DNA from: Cyclobacteriaceae bacterium
Lineage (GTDB): Bacteria > Bacteroidota > Bacteroidia > Cytophagales > Cyclobacteriaceae
Direction: 5' to 3'
NCBI GenBank assembly: GCA_020832305.1
Contig: JAFIEV010000071.1
Span: 1-64,000, forward strand
Length of the DNA: 64,000 nucleotides
Part shown: one piece after another, positions 8,201 to 18,411 of the stretch
How the letters are laid out: each line of letters begins with the position of its first letter
Position numbering within the stretch: the stretch's first letter is position 1
Position numbers and translations under genes: made by a program
Notes under the pieces: model-generated
Database searches by the model: none
Told to the model about the DNA's origin: nothing
The model's input: only the letters and a program-made list of their open reading frames with translations

Positions 8201-9322
8201 CTAATCATCTTTGGAATTGGTTTGCGACAAAATTGACTTCGCCAAATCGGTAAGCATGATATCTGCCATGCCCGTTTGCAGACTACGCCACCAATAATTA
8301 AAAATAAACCGGTCCTGATTCCTAACAAATAAAATTTCCCCCTTGCGATAATTATCCCTGTCTTCAATATTATTGCTTCGAATTAAAACATTGGCAGCCA
8401 TTGTCTTAAGTAAGGCCGGGCTTTCATTATCGTCCTTAAATATTTGAATTTTAAGGTTTTTGTATTGCAAATCAAGCCAACCTTTAGCTGAGGTATCATT
8501 GCCTGTAAAATCAAAACTCATATGATGGATATGACCTGAAGTGATTTCAGCGGGAAGGACACCTATGATCATGGGGTTTAAAATATCCAGCTCAAAGGGC
8601 TCAAGATTACCTATAAATGAAAAATGATCGTTTTGGCTTGTTAAGTCAAAAATAATCATGGCATTTATTTTATTCTTACCCATTAAATCAGCAATAACAT
8701 CGAGCGAAAAGTCAGAACGGATGGCAATTTTATCTTGTATATTTGTCAAATTATAGCCGCTTGCATAAAGATTTTCAAACCTTAGCTGCCCGCTGCTTTC
8801 AAAGTCTTCCCCTTTTTCTTCATAGACAATAGAGATTTTTCTCAGCAAAATGCTGTCGAGATGTATCCCTGCATTCATTTCTCTGAGCAAGGTAGAGACC
8901 AGGGGCTTTTTTTTGAAGGGCGGATCGGGAAGGTTTTTATCTCTATAGACAAAAATAGTGGCAGTATCGATCTCAAGTATAGACGCATGAAATTTTCGAT
9001 TCTCTATAAGCTCAGAATATGAAAAATTCCCGAGCATTAACCGCCCGATTTTTATATCCAGCCAGTCGGTATGGTATGCATTTACCTCTGCGTAATTTTC
9101 TAAGGGGTATGGGGTAGTGATTCTCAAGCCAGTCACTTCAAGAAACCTGCCTTCATCGATGGAAAAGTCTTCAAAGCTGATATCCATGCCAGCCCATTCA
9201 GACAATTTATCTGAAGTAAATTCTACGACTTTCTCCTTTGATTTCTCCAGCAGTGTTTTCGCGATAAAAAACAAAGCAACAATTAATAACAATGATAATA
9301 CAACGAGGCCTGCTCTTTTCAT
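8201..9322 (-). CDS. AsmA-like single-pass membrane protein
   Basis: A 373-residue protein with one N-terminal membrane helix (about residues 4-23) followed by a beta-rich region. The KLSEWAGMDISFEDFSIDEG stretch, and repeated L-x-[IV]-x strands with phrases such as IHLDSILLRKISIVYEEK, resemble AsmA/DUF748-type proteins of the bridge-like lipid-transfer group. In Bacteroidota these are envelope proteins anchored in the inner membrane with a periplasmic body. It overlaps the upstream glycosidase by 4 bp, so the two are coupled. The AsmA assignment is by pattern only; a plain hypothetical is the alternative. Confidence 0.65.
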   Translation of the reverse strand: MKRAGLVVLSLLLIVALFFIAKTLLEKSKEKVVEFTSDKLSEWAGMDISFEDFSIDEGRFLEVTGLRITTPYPLENYAEVNAYHTDWLDIKIGRLMLGNFSYSELIENRKFHASILEIDTATIFVYRDKNLPDPPFKKKPLVSTLLREMNAGIHLDSILLRKISIVYEEKGEDFESSGQLRFENLYASGYNLTNIQDKIAIRSDFSLDVIADLMGKNKINAMIIFDLTSQNDHFSFIGNLEPFELDILNPMIIGVLPAEITSGHIHHMSFDFTGNDTSAKGWLDLQYKNLKIQIFKDDNESPALLKTMAANVLIRSNNIEDRDNYRKGEILFVRNQDRFIFNYWWRSLQTGMADIMLTDLAKSILSQTNSKDD

Positions 9323-12300
9323 TGTGGATGTGCTGTTAAAATATTCACTTTATACAAACCATAGGGATACACCTCGTATTGATCTCCGGCCGGATAATGC
9401 TTTTGCCTGCGCCAGAGCCAGGGAGATACTAATCCGGGTGTCGGTCTGCCATGGTGTGGCCCCAGGGTGTTTTTCAAACTCCCGGTAACAATCACTTCCA
9501 CGGTATTCAGGCCTTTTTTCACCCACGGACTTATATTCTTATTGTATGGCGGCAGGCTTACGAGTCCGGCTTCATCACCATTTACCATCACCCTTGCCGT
9601 GGTGCCTTTCCATTCTTCAAGGCTTAGTACATAGTCTTCTATGCCTTCTGCTGATTCGAAATCCATAGTATAAACGACCTCATGGCCGTAGTGGTGCAAA
9701 CCTTGATTTGACCAGTCACCCATTTTCAAGGTTTTGGCTGGCACAATCTGAAACCCTCTGCCCGCAGGCTCAATATGAAAATCCCCAAGTATATACACCG
9801 GTTCAATTTCAGCATGCACCCGCATGGGATTGGCCTGTAATTCCAGGGTGTTTTCACCTTCCCTTATCAGCGCTTCGATATCAAAGAGTCTCATTTCGGC
9901 ATCGAGCCAGGAAGCATTCGGTATCGGTTCTATGACAGTTCCATTGAGTTTTACTGTCCAAAGTCCAGGTCTCTCCACTACGGCCTGTGCATTTTTCAAA
10001 TCAACTCCTTCGGCTACTTGAAAATGATATTGCACATTAAAACCCGTACCCACAGAAAAAGTGTCGCGCTCCACCGTTTGTTGTTTAAACTGTACCGATG
10101 TATTCCAGGGATTTCCATGTTCGAAGCCATGATATTTGAAAACTGTATCAGCGGCAAAATAGGTGTGTATATCCCTGAGCCAGTTACCACCTATTTCCAC
10201 ATCGCAAAAATCAATGGTAAGCACATTGGGAGACAACCTGCGGATTTCACGGCTTTTTAAAGTCAGTGGTTCGCTGGCTTCGGCAGGCACAGGCGCCAGA
10301 GGGTTATCTGATTTTTTTTGTGTGCTGATGAAATACAAGGCACTGCCTGCCGGCGGAAGTTGGAAATCCAGCCGGATGAAATTATGTTCAGCCTGAACAG
10401 GCAAATTGAATATTTCGCCCTTTTCAGCATCCAGCCAAACTGCATAATTCCCCCTGAGTTTTACGGATCCCTTGCACGGCGTATCAAGGCTTACATTGGC
10501 CAGAAAAAGCAGCTGTCCGTCTTTGAGAATACGTCGGTGATGATACAGGTTGCCATTTTGCTCCAATTCATGCTCAAAAATGATATCCTGTTCACCAAAA
10601 AAGTTTTTAATCATTTCATCGGAGACCTCAGCCTCTTCGGTAACAAATGTTTCATGGCTGTATATCGCCTCCCAGGCATCATTAAGGGCGCCATCAATGC
10701 GGTTGGGTCTGGCAAATGAAACTACCTTTCCTCCGGCTTCAATGAAATTTTTCATGAGATTAAAAGTATGGAGGTCAAGACTTTCTGTGCCTGGCGGTAA
10801 TACTATAGTGGTATAGGACCTTTGCCCAACCATGATGGCTTTTCCGCTCACCCTGGCATGGTCTTTCATTATGTTTTCAGAACCAAGATCGTACTCAATC
10901 TGATTTTTTTCAAGGCGGGTGACGAAATGTTGAAATTCCTGACCAATGCTGCGCATACGCTGATGGGCATTCTGGTAGGCGGCATACATCCAGGCGCTGG
11001 TGGTAGGTTCAATTACCAGCAGGTCATTAACTTGCTGACCTCTCGATAGGGCCAGGGATAGTCTGGCAAAGTAAAGATTTTGCTCTTTATAATATGGCCA
11101 CCATGGGTTGTGGTCAGAAAAAGAAGGGGGATAGTCGTATTTTCGGGCACCAATAATGCTCATATACGAAAGGTGCTGATTGAGGGTATTGACACCCAGG
11201 GCATATTGCCAGTCGCCCAGTCGCTTCATATCCGCAAAAGTAATTTCCCAGCCGGCTCCGCCATAGGTTTCACTAAGGGTCCTTCTTCTACCCATTTGGT
11301 TGGCTACACTCGATAGTTCCTTTACTGCCCTGATGTTTCCAAATTGAGCATTTACATTGCCTTCATTGAATTGATTAAAAAGCATATCAATGGCAGGTCG
11401 CTGATGCCAGGCATACATGGCCATATGATCGGGGCCATGGTTGGGGTTTGGCCATCCATGCTCCCAGTAATGCCCGGTCCATTCCAGTCCTTTAGCTTCG
11501 GTATAGGCATACCAGGGTTCTGCCCAGCGTTCTATGAACATGAGCAACAGGGTTTGATAATAGTTATGTCTGATTTTGCGCCAGTCTCCGGTTTCTTCAT
11601 ACAATGAAGGCAGGTGGGTTTCCAGCCGGTATCCCCACATATTTTCAAAATACGCAAACAGGTCGGGAGTCCACCTGATGTTGCCACGACCCTGAACTTC
11701 AATATTAGGTTCATCGGTAAATACACCGGGAACATGCTTTCCAAATTCGTGCCCCAAGGCCTTTTCATAGCCCTGCATGGTTATTTCAAGAAACTTTTCC
11801 GTGACGCCGGGCACCAGAACATCTACATAAGAAAAACCGCCATACCATGGTGAGGTACGGTAATTTTCCTTTCGGAATATATAATATGATCCGGCGACAT
11901 TTTTCCATTGGTCTGTTTTACCGATTATTTCTTCAAAACCATTTTCAGATTTTCTAAGGATGAGGTATGCATCCTCAATTACCTCAGGCAGACGGCTGAC
12001 TTTTTCAAGGTTGAGCATTTGTCCCTGATTATATGACTCAGGCATTTGATCAGGAACATGTCCACCGGCAAATCCGCTGGGATAAGAGTTTTCATCGTAA
12101 ATCCATATATCGAGGTCCAGCTCTTTTCCTTTTTTCAGGCTATAGGCGCACAACTCAAACCAATTATCAGAGAGATACTCCGAAATAAGCCCGGGCCTGG
12201 GGTGAATGAATACCCCACCAAAACCTTTTTCCTTGAAATCAAGTAACATTTGATCAATGCGTGCTTCGTTTACCTCCGTATTCCAGACCCACAGAGGTGC

Positions 12301-12456
12301 GCTTCTGTATCTTCTTCCGGGATTTTTAAACTCTTTTTCAAGATAAGCAAAGGAATCGGAATACGATTTGTCGGTTTTATCCCTGCATGAAAACATCGAG
12401 GTGATCATTAGAAAAACACATAAAAAAAATGCTGGAAATTGATTTTGAGGCTTCAT
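9319..12456 (-). CDS. GH106-like glycoside hydrolase lipoprotein
   Basis: A 1045-residue secreted lipoprotein (lipobox ending at Cys24) resembling glycoside hydrolase family 106, the alpha-L-rhamnosidases. The N-terminal catalytic barrel begins PLWVWNTEVNEARIDQML. WIYDENSYPSGFAGG and GVFTDEPNI carry acidic residues in the positions expected for catalysis. The C-terminal third looks like beta-sandwich, galactose-binding-type modules. Rhamnosidase activity is inferred from family resemblance; another plant or algal glycan linkage is possible. No SusC/SusD pair is nearby, so this is not a classical polysaccharide-utilisation locus. The downstream AsmA-like gene overlaps by 4 bp. Confidence 0.8.
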   Translation of the reverse strand: MKPQNQFPAFFLCVFLMITSMFSCRDKTDKSYSDSFAYLEKEFKNPGRRYRSAPLWVWNTEVNEARIDQMLLDFKEKGFGGVFIHPRPGLISEYLSDNWFELCAYSLKKGKELDLDIWIYDENSYPSGFAGGHVPDQMPESYNQGQMLNLEKVSRLPEVIEDAYLILRKSENGFEEIIGKTDQWKNVAGSYYIFRKENYRTSPWYGGFSYVDVLVPGVTEKFLEITMQGYEKALGHEFGKHVPGVFTDEPNIEVQGRGNIRWTPDLFAYFENMWGYRLETHLPSLYEETGDWRKIRHNYYQTLLLMFIERWAEPWYAYTEAKGLEWTGHYWEHGWPNPNHGPDHMAMYAWHQRPAIDMLFNQFNEGNVNAQFGNIRAVKELSSVANQMGRRRTLSETYGGAGWEITFADMKRLGDWQYALGVNTLNQHLSYMSIIGARKYDYPPSFSDHNPWWPYYKEQNLYFARLSLALSRGQQVNDLLVIEPTTSAWMYAAYQNAHQRMRSIGQEFQHFVTRLEKNQIEYDLGSENIMKDHARVSGKAIMVGQRSYTTIVLPPGTESLDLHTFNLMKNFIEAGGKVVSFARPNRIDGALNDAWEAIYSHETFVTEEAEVSDEMIKNFFGEQDIIFEHELEQNGNLYHHRRILKDGQLLFLANVSLDTPCKGSVKLRGNYAVWLDAEKGEIFNLPVQAEHNFIRLDFQLPPAGSALYFISTQKKSDNPLAPVPAEASEPLTLKSREIRRLSPNVLTIDFCDVEIGGNWLRDIHTYFAADTVFKYHGFEHGNPWNTSVQFKQQTVERDTFSVGTGFNVQYHFQVAEGVDLKNAQAVVERPGLWTVKLNGTVIEPIPNASWLDAEMRLFDIEALIREGENTLELQANPMRVHAEIEPVYILGDFHIEPAGRGFQIVPAKTLKMGDWSNQGLHHYGHEVVYTMDFESAEGIEDYVLSLEEWKGTTARVMVNGDEAGLVSLPPYNKNISPWVKKGLNTVEVIVTGSLKNTLGPHHGRPTPGLVSPWLWRRQKHYPAGDQYEVYPYGLYKVNILTAHPQ

Positions 12457-12665
12457 ATATTCAGGCTTTACCAGTGAGAATACCTACTGCTTGTTAAAAA
12501 AAAATCATACATGCAGGTGAATGAATAAGAATAGAAAGATAAGCCTTAATAGCTTGTAAACCAAATAAAAGGATTTTTCATCAAATCTTACACATCAGTA
12601 TTGACTCGTATGTTGATCCTTTGCTGTTGATATTATATATTGAATACAAAGCAATTACTCAGACT

Positions 12666-14195
12666 TTGAAAAAATTATACCACATAGGTCAGCCACATCC
12701 AAAATGGATTGGATTTTGGGTTTTTGTCATTATGATGGCCATTACTCAATTTCTAAGTCATCAAAAATACTTATATCACAAGGCCAAAGATCAGGTAAGG
12801 CTCGAGCATTCAACCCATGCAGTACAACAGCATCTGCGTGATTATCTGCATCAAAGTCTTAATGTAACTTACGCACTTCGTTTTTTTATAGAAAAAGAAG
12901 GATTACCCGAAGATTTTGATGCCCTGGGTAAACTATTACTTGATATGAACCCCGACCTTCATGCAGTTCAGGTGGTTGAAAAGGGTGTAATTACCCATGT
13001 ATACCCACATGAAGGCAATGAAGGTGTTATCGGATATAATATATTGGAAGATCCACATACAAAGATTGAGGTAGAATTTGCGAAAGAAAAAGGCATGTAC
13101 TTTGCTGGTCCATTTGAATTGCGCCAGGGGGGAATAGGTATAGTCGGCAGGTTGGCTATATATAAAAATGGCCAATTCTGGGGTTTCTCAGCGGTAGTGA
13201 TTAAACTGGAAAATCTTTTAAAAACAGTGGGGATTTACCCGTCATACGACCCTGATATATTTTTTCAACTGTCAAAGGTTAACCCTAATACACAGCTCAA
13301 AGAAAATTATATACATGATGTAGTAAATTCCATCAAACTTACCGATAGAATAACCCATGAGATACCTGAGGGAGATTGGATTATCGAAGCCAGCTTAATA
13401 AGTGGTTATTCAATGATGTCGGTATTACCCTTGTCTTTAATGGGTATTCTGCTTTCAGTTACACTTGCATATTTGGCCAGCTTTATTGCCAAAATGCCCT
13501 TTAAGCTGAAGATTTTAGTAAACCAACAAACAGCTAATCTTCTTAAGAATGAAAAACTATTAGCAGACACACAGAAAACCGCGATAATTGGAAGTTGGGA
13601 GATAGACCTGAATCAAAATACCATCAGAAGTACCGAAACTGCAAAAAAAATATTCGATGCACCTGAGGAACGACTGAAAGGACTTGATGATCTGATTACC
13701 TTATTTGGCCCGGATGAAAAAATGCAATCGCTATCCCATTATATTGAACAGATCACTACCCATCCGGGCAATCTTGATCTTGAATTGCCAATGTACCAAA
13801 GCCAGTCAAAAGCTTTCAAATGGGTGCGACTTACCGGTCAAAGTGAATTTGAAAAAGAGAAATGCCTACGCATTTTTGGCACCATTCAGGATATACATCA
13901 ACGCAAGTATGCCGAACTAGCCAGTCAAAAACACCTTTTAGCCATAGAGAAACAAAATGAGGTATTAAGGGAGATTGCATGGACACAGTCCCATGTGGTC
14001 AGGGCTCCGGTAGCCCGTATTCTGGGCCTTCTCTATCTGCTGCAAAATAATGCCATTCAATATGATATGAATGTACTGGATTACCTGATCAAATCAACCA
14101 AGGAACTCGACGAAATTATCCATTCCATTTCGCAAAAAACGAATCAGGAACATACTGCTGAAGAGCAAGTACAGGCTCCTGTGAAAACGACTTAG
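12666..14195 (+). CDS. CHASE-PAS sensor with dimerisation helix but no kinase domain
   Basis: A membrane sensor of 509 residues if the TTG at 12666 is used (MKKLYHIGQPHPKW); an upstream TTG at 12621 would add 15 residues. Order: transmembrane segment (about 15-32), extracytoplasmic CHASE domain (about 60-240, FAGPFELRQGGIGI), second transmembrane segment near 255-275, PAS-like domain (about 300-415), then a DHp-like helix. TQSHVVRAPVARILGL holds the H-box histidine (His443). The protein stops about 65 residues later, with no HATPase domain and no adjacent kinase gene. It may be a phosphotransfer or dimerisation partner for a kinase encoded elsewhere. Confidence 0.8.
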   Translation: MKKLYHIGQPHPKWIGFWVFVIMMAITQFLSHQKYLYHKAKDQVRLEHSTHAVQQHLRDYLHQSLNVTYALRFFIEKEGLPEDFDALGKLLLDMNPDLHAVQVVEKGVITHVYPHEGNEGVIGYNILEDPHTKIEVEFAKEKGMYFAGPFELRQGGIGIVGRLAIYKNGQFWGFSAVVIKLENLLKTVGIYPSYDPDIFFQLSKVNPNTQLKENYIHDVVNSIKLTDRITHEIPEGDWIIEASLISGYSMMSVLPLSLMGILLSVTLAYLASFIAKMPFKLKILVNQQTANLLKNEKLLADTQKTAIIGSWEIDLNQNTIRSTETAKKIFDAPEERLKGLDDLITLFGPDEKMQSLSHYIEQITTHPGNLDLELPMYQSQSKAFKWVRLTGQSEFEKEKCLRIFGTIQDIHQRKYAELASQKHLLAIEKQNEVLREIAWTQSHVVRAPVARILGLLYLLQNNAIQYDMNVLDYLIKSTKELDEIIHSISQKTNQEHTAEEQVQAPVKTT

Positions 14196-14273
14196 ATAAA
14201 AATTTACAGTTTCCTGCAATCACTTTCTGTCTAAACCCTGTTTATTAAAAATTCTGCCATATTTTTACGGCTT

Positions 14274-15254
14274 ATGAATGAACATCTTGTCTCAAAACTT
14301 AAAGAATTTACCGGTGCAAATGATTTCACGCATTATGAGAACCTTCAAACCCTATGGAGTGGCTATGGTCAGATAAGGCGGTATTTTCTCAAAGACGCAG
14401 ATATTTCTTCTATTATTGTAAAACATATACTCTTCCCGAAAGGGTCAAAACATCCCAGAGGCTGGAATACTAGTTTATCGCATCAGCGGAAATTGCAATC
14501 TTACGAAGTGGAGGTTGCCTGGTACACACACTGGAATATGCTAACCAACCACCATTGCCGTACGCCGACTTGTTATGGCGTGAAGCTAATGGAAAATGAG
14601 ATCATCATTGTACTGGAAGACCTGGATGCGCAGGGCTTCGACCAGCGCCGAAGGACAGTCAATCTTGATCAGATGAAATCCTGCCTTTGCTGGTTGGCCC
14701 ACTTTCATGCTATTTTTATGGGCAAAGAACCAGAAGGACTCTGGAACACTGGGACCTATTGGCACCTACAGACCCGGCCCGATGAACTGAAGGCGCTGGA
14801 TGACCGGGTGCTGAAAAATGCAGCAAGCCAGATCGATCAGATTCTTAAAGACAGCCCATGGCAGACTTTTGTACATGGAGATGCCAAGTTGGCAAATTTT
14901 TGTTTTTCCAATAAATCAGAACAGGTAGCGGCAGTCGATTTTCAATATGTGGGCAAAGGTTGCGGCATGAAAGATGTGGCTTATTTTATTGGCAGTTGCC
15001 TGCATGAAGAAGACTGTGGCACCTATGAAAAAACATTGCTCGATCATTATTTTGCCTGCCTGCGTGATGCTTTACAACCAAAACAAAAGGACATTTCCTT
15101 TGACGACCTCGAAGAAAACTGGCGCAAACTATTTCCCGTAGCCTGGACAGATTTTCACCGCTTTTTAAAAGGCTGGAGCCCCGGACACTGGAAACTCAAC
15201 AGTTACAGTGAGCAAATGGCGCAGTATGTAGTAAAAAACCTCGATAAATATTGA
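14274..15254 (+). CDS. Ecdysteroid-kinase-like phosphotransferase
   Basis: A 326-residue soluble protein of the aminoglycoside-phosphotransferase/choline-kinase fold. [13 protein letters not shown] (about residues 201-213) is the Brenner-type catalytic loop with its Asp and Asn. [19 protein letters not shown] (about 223-241) supplies the metal-binding Asp of the DFG-like motif. [10 protein letters not shown] is the hinge region. The overall look is of the EcKinase (DUF1679) group, which phosphorylates small hydroxylated molecules; the substrate here is unknown. It overlaps or nearly abuts the phosphatase-like gene downstream, so a kinase and a phosphatase of small molecules are probably made together. 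Confidence 0.82.
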   Translation: MNEHLVSKLKEFTGANDFTHYENLQTLWSGYGQIRRYFLKDADISSIIVKHILFPKGSKHPRGWNTSLSHQRKLQSYEVEVAWYTHWNMLTNHHCRTPTCYGVKLMENEIIIVLEDLDAQGFDQRRRTVNLDQMKSCLCWLAHFHAIFMGKEPEGLWNTGTYWHLQTRPDELKALDDRVLKNAASQIDQILKDSPWQTFVHGDAKLANFCFSNKSEQVAAVDFQYVGKGCGMKDVAYFIGSCLHEEDCGTYEKTLLDHYFACLRDALQPKQKDISFDDLEENWRKLFPVAWTDFHRFLKGWSPGHWKLNSYSEQMAQYVVKNLDKY

Positions 15255-15256
15255 TT

Positions 15257-16156
15257 ATGAAACTCACAGATGACCAGTTAATCATTTTATCTAATTGTGC
15301 AATTTCAGCAGCTTATAAAGCAGGGCATTATATTTCAAGGCAGGTAAATACCTCCATTCAGGTGGAAACCAAGGTGGCCGGAGAAAGCCTGGCCTCACAG
15401 GTATTTACCCAGGTCGATCTCGAAAGCCAGCGCATTATAACCGAGACCCTGGCACCGACCCTCACCATGTTTGACCTGGCTATGCTGGCAGAAGAGAGTG
15501 TCGATGATGGAGAAAGGTTGAAGAAAGATTATTTCTGGTGTATCGATCCGCTGGATGGTACCTTGCCTTTCATACATAAAGAACATGGCTACGCAGTAAG
15601 CATCGCCCTGGTTTCCAGAGAAGGGATTCCCCAAATCGGAGTGATATACGATCCGCTCCGGCAACAATTGCACCATGCATCTAAAGGAAAAGGAGCCTGG
15701 ATCGATGAAAATCCACGCATACTGCCAGTTTCTTCTTCAAATCAGGAAGTGCTGAAGGTCTTTGCCGACCGCAGTTTTCTGGATTATGAAACCTACGATT
15801 CAATCATAGCAACTTTACATGAAATGCTGCCGATGTCAGGCTGCCGGGAGTTGCAGGTAATCACCGGTGCGGGTGCGGCCATAAATGCCTGCATGGTGCT
15901 TGACCATGAAAAAGCCTGTTATTTTAAGTTTCCGAGAAAACAAAACAGCGGTGGTTCTTTGTGGGATTATGCCGCAACTGCATGTATTTACGGCGAATCA
16001 GGCAGCCCTGCAACTGATATTCACGGAAACCCATTGGACCTCAACCGAAGCGACTCTACTTTTATGAACCACCGCGGCATATTGTTTAGCTCAAACCAGG
16101 AAATATCTGAAATGGTGCAGCAGCTCTATAAGAAATTGAAAAACATTGATATGTAA
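15257..16156 (+). CDS. Inositol-monophosphatase-family phosphatase
   Basis: A 299-residue enzyme of the IMPase/CysQ fold starting at the ATG at 15257; a TTG at 15251 overlapping the previous stop would add two residues. AEESVDDG supplies the first metal-binding Glu. WCIDPLDGTLPFIHKEHGY (about residues 95-113) is the DPLDGT metal motif, and GSLWDYAATACI near 232 is the second family motif. Members dephosphorylate inositol phosphate, 3'-phosphoadenosine 5'-phosphate or fructose bisphosphate; sequence alone does not choose. Pairing with the upstream small-molecule kinase hints at a linked substrate. Confidence 0.85.
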   Translation: MKLTDDQLIILSNCAISAAYKAGHYISRQVNTSIQVETKVAGESLASQVFTQVDLESQRIITETLAPTLTMFDLAMLAEESVDDGERLKKDYFWCIDPLDGTLPFIHKEHGYAVSIALVSREGIPQIGVIYDPLRQQLHHASKGKGAWIDENPRILPVSSSNQEVLKVFADRSFLDYETYDSIIATLHEMLPMSGCRELQVITGAGAAINACMVLDHEKACYFKFPRKQNSGGSLWDYAATACIYGESGSPATDIHGNPLDLNRSDSTFMNHRGILFSSNQEISEMVQQLYKKLKNIDM

Positions 16157-16250
16157 GCGATCTTGAGGACTATGGCACAGCCTAAATAAGGTACCCCCGA
16201 AAATCATCTGGCTTGTTGATTTATTAAAAAATCAGGGAATATGAGTGTAG

Positions 16251-16324
16251 TGCACCCGAAGGGACTCGAACCCCCAACCTTCAGAACCGGAATCTGACAT
16301 TCTATCCAATTGAACTACGGGTGC
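16251..16324 (-). tRNA. tRNA-Arg (anticodon CCG)
   Basis: On the minus strand a full cloverleaf folds: acceptor GCACCCG/CGGGTGC, D arm GTTC/GAAT, anticodon stem TCAGA/TCTGA with the seven-base loop TTCCGGT, and T arm with TTCGAGT. The anticodon CCG reads arginine codon CGG. The discriminator base is A and no CCA is encoded, as is common in Bacteroidota. No intron or oddity is visible. Confidence 0.96.
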
Positions 16325-16348
16325 CTGATTTGATTTTGCTCCAAATGT

Positions 16349-16388
16349 AAAAGGTGAAGCGGAATTGACAAAAAATTCCACTTCACCC
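16349..16388 (-). terminator. Terminator of sucC
   Basis: On the minus strand GGTGAAG-T-GGAATT and AATTCC-G-CTTCACC form a 13-bp stem with one internal mismatch and a short loop, followed by CCTTTTACATTT. It starts about 30 bp after the sucC stop and ends before the tRNA gene. Confidence 0.7.
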
Positions 16389-16417
16389 TCAATATCAATA
16401 ATATGCTGAATATTAAC

Positions 16418-17617
16418 TTATGCTATTTCATCCATTACCTCACGTACAATTTGCGCTGCATCTTTTAAAAGCACCGCTGATTTCACTCTCAGGCCGCTTT
16501 CATTGATGATTTTAGCACCTTCTTCTGCATTGGTACCTTGTAAGCGTACAATGATGGGAATTTCGATATTACCAATATTTTTATAGGCTTCAACTACCCC
16601 ATTGGCCACCCTGTCGCAGCGAACGATACCTCCAAAAACATTGATAAGTATAGCTTTAACATTTGGATCTTTAAGAATAATTCTGAATCCGGCTTCAACG
16701 GTACGTGCATTTGCACCTCCTCCAACATCCAGGAAGTTAGCCGGATGACCGCCTGACAATTTTATAATGTCCATGGTAGCCATGGCCAGGCCGGCGCCAT
16801 TCACCATACATCCCACGTTTCCATCGAGTTTTACATAATTCAGTCCTGAGCGGGCCGCTTCAACCTCCAGGGGATCTTCTTCTGTAATATCTCGCAATTC
16901 CTGTAAATCGGGATGGCGGAATAATGCATTGTCATCGAGGTTTACCTTGGCATCTACGGCCAGGATTTTGTCATCGGAAGTTTTGAGCACCGGATTGATC
17001 TCAAACTGTGAAGCGTCGATTTTAATATATGCCTCGTAAAGATGCATGATAAAATTAACCATTTCCTTGAAAGCATGTCCTTCGAGGCCCAGCAGGAATG
17101 CGATTTTTCTCGCCTGGAAATGCTGAAGGCCAACGCCCGGATCAACCCACTCCTGAATGATTTTTTCAGGATGAGACGAAGCTACTTCCTCGATATCCAT
17201 TCCCCCTTCGGTAGATGCCATGATAAGGTTCATACTTTTCGCCCTGTCAAGCACTATACTCAGATAATACTCTTTAGGTTCAGAAGGCCCGGGATAATAT
17301 ACATCCTCAGCAATTAAAACTTTATGTACTTTCTTTCCTTCAGGCGGGGTTTGTGGGGTAATAAGCTGCATTCCCAATATGCTTTTGGAGTAACTTTCTA
17401 CCTGCTCAAGATTTTTTGCAAGTTTAACACCACCACCTTTTCCGCGGCCACCTGCATGGATTTGTGCTTTTACCACGTACCATTCAGTACCGGTTTCAAG
17501 ATTGAGCTTTTTAGCTGCCATAACAGCCTTTTCGGGTGTGTCCACTACAATACCTTCCTGGATACGGACTCCATAAGATTTCAGGATGTTCTTTGCCTGA
17601 TACTCGTGAATATTCAT
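16418..17617 (-). CDS. sucC: Succinyl-CoA synthetase beta subunit
   Basis: A 399-residue ADP-forming succinate-CoA ligase beta subunit, part of the TCA cycle. It has the [18 protein letters not shown] terminus of the family, the ATP-grasp region ([17 protein letters not shown], about residues 51-67), the metal-binding EINPV near 206, and the C-terminal [16 protein letters not shown] near 331-346. The length is standard. Its alpha partner sucD is not in the window, which is usual in Bacteroidota where the two genes can lie apart. A terminator hairpin follows. Confidence 0.97.
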   Translation of the reverse strand: MNIHEYQAKNILKSYGVRIQEGIVVDTPEKAVMAAKKLNLETGTEWYVVKAQIHAGGRGKGGGVKLAKNLEQVESYSKSILGMQLITPQTPPEGKKVHKVLIAEDVYYPGPSEPKEYYLSIVLDRAKSMNLIMASTEGGMDIEEVASSHPEKIIQEWVDPGVGLQHFQARKIAFLLGLEGHAFKEMVNFIMHLYEAYIKIDASQFEINPVLKTSDDKILAVDAKVNLDDNALFRHPDLQELRDITEEDPLEVEAARSGLNYVKLDGNVGCMVNGAGLAMATMDIIKLSGGHPANFLDVGGGANARTVEAGFRIILKDPNVKAILINVFGGIVRCDRVANGVVEAYKNIGNIEIPIIVRLQGTNAEEGAKIINESGLRVKSAVLLKDAAQIVREVMDEIA

Positions 17618-17717
17618 GCTTTACGTTTTAGATATTTCGATTGCAAAAAAATGATAAAAAGTAATTACAAAATTAAACCAACGGGCCAAACTTAATACAA
17701 AATTCCTTTAGAATTGT

Positions 17718-17725
17718 TATGTTTG
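17718..17725 (+). promoter_or_regulatory. Putative -7 element for the LolD-like gene
   Basis: TATGTTTG matches TAnnTTTG exactly; no TTG lies at the proper -33 distance. A start near 17732 would give a 26-nt leader to the ATG at 17758. It therefore argues against the upstream ATG at 17719, which overlaps this element. Confidence 0.35.
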
Positions 17726-17757
17726 GCATTCTGTTATCTAACTTCCCGAAGGCAATA

Positions 17758-18411
17758 ATGTTACAGGCGTCAAATATAAAAAAATCGTACGGAGAACTAC
17801 AGGTTTTAAAAGGTATAAACTTATTTATTGAAAAAAGTGAGGTGATTTCCATTGTGGGAGCTTCCGGTGCCGGTAAAAGTACACTGCTGCATATACTGGG
17901 TACGCTCGACAATCCCGACTCAGGAGATATCCTCCTCAATGGTAAAAATCCTTTTTCCATGGGCAACGCTGAGGTGGCCAGGTTTCGAAATACCCATATC
18001 GGTTTTATTTTTCAGTTTCACAACCTGCTCCCTGAGTTCAATGCATTGGAAAATATTTGTATGCCCGCCTTTATTGCGGGTATTTCTAATAAGGAAGCAG
18101 AAAAAAGAGCCTTTAAACTCATGGAATTGCTAGGCATAAAAGACAGGGCCGGCAACAAACCTTCTGAAATGTCTGGCGGGGAACAACAGCGTACTGCAGT
18201 TGCCCGAGCACTGATCAATAACCCCGAAATCATTCTGGCCGATGAGCCGAGTGGTAACCTCGATTCAAAAAACGCCAACGAACTTCACGAGCTGTTTTTC
18301 AACCTCAGGAAAGAACTGGGCCAGACCATCGTGGTGGTCACCCACAACGAACACCTGGCCCAAATGGCCGACAGAACTTTGGAAATGAAAGACGGACTTA
18401 TCGTCAATTGA
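17758..18411 (+). CDS. LolD-like ABC transporter ATP-binding protein
   Basis: A 217-residue ATPase with Walker [10 protein letters not shown], signature MSGGEQQR, Walker [13 protein letters not shown] and an H-loop VVVTHNEH. The order and spacing are those of the LolD/MacB-type ATPases that power lipoprotein release or related extraction from the inner membrane. The ATG at 17758 is preferred because it gives the canonical N terminus [17 protein letters not shown]. No permease gene adjoins it, as often seen in Bacteroidota, so the substrate is inferred from family only. The stop overlaps the convergent sulfatase gene by 8 bp. Confidence 0.88.
   Translation: MLQASNIKKSYGELQVLKGINLFIEKSEVISIVGASGAGKSTLLHILGTLDNPDSGDILLNGKNPFSMGNAEVARFRNTHIGFIFQFHNLLPEFNALENICMPAFIAGISNKEAEKRAFKLMELLGIKDRAGNKPSEMSGGEQQRTAVARALINNPEIILADEPSGNLDSKNANELHELFFNLRKELGQTIVVVTHNEHLAQMADRTLEMKDGLIVN

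Noticed and set aside
9708-12246. Chain of plus-strand frames of 60-133 codons
   Set aside because: All are antisense to the GH106-like gene, which is supported by a lipobox and family motifs along its full length.
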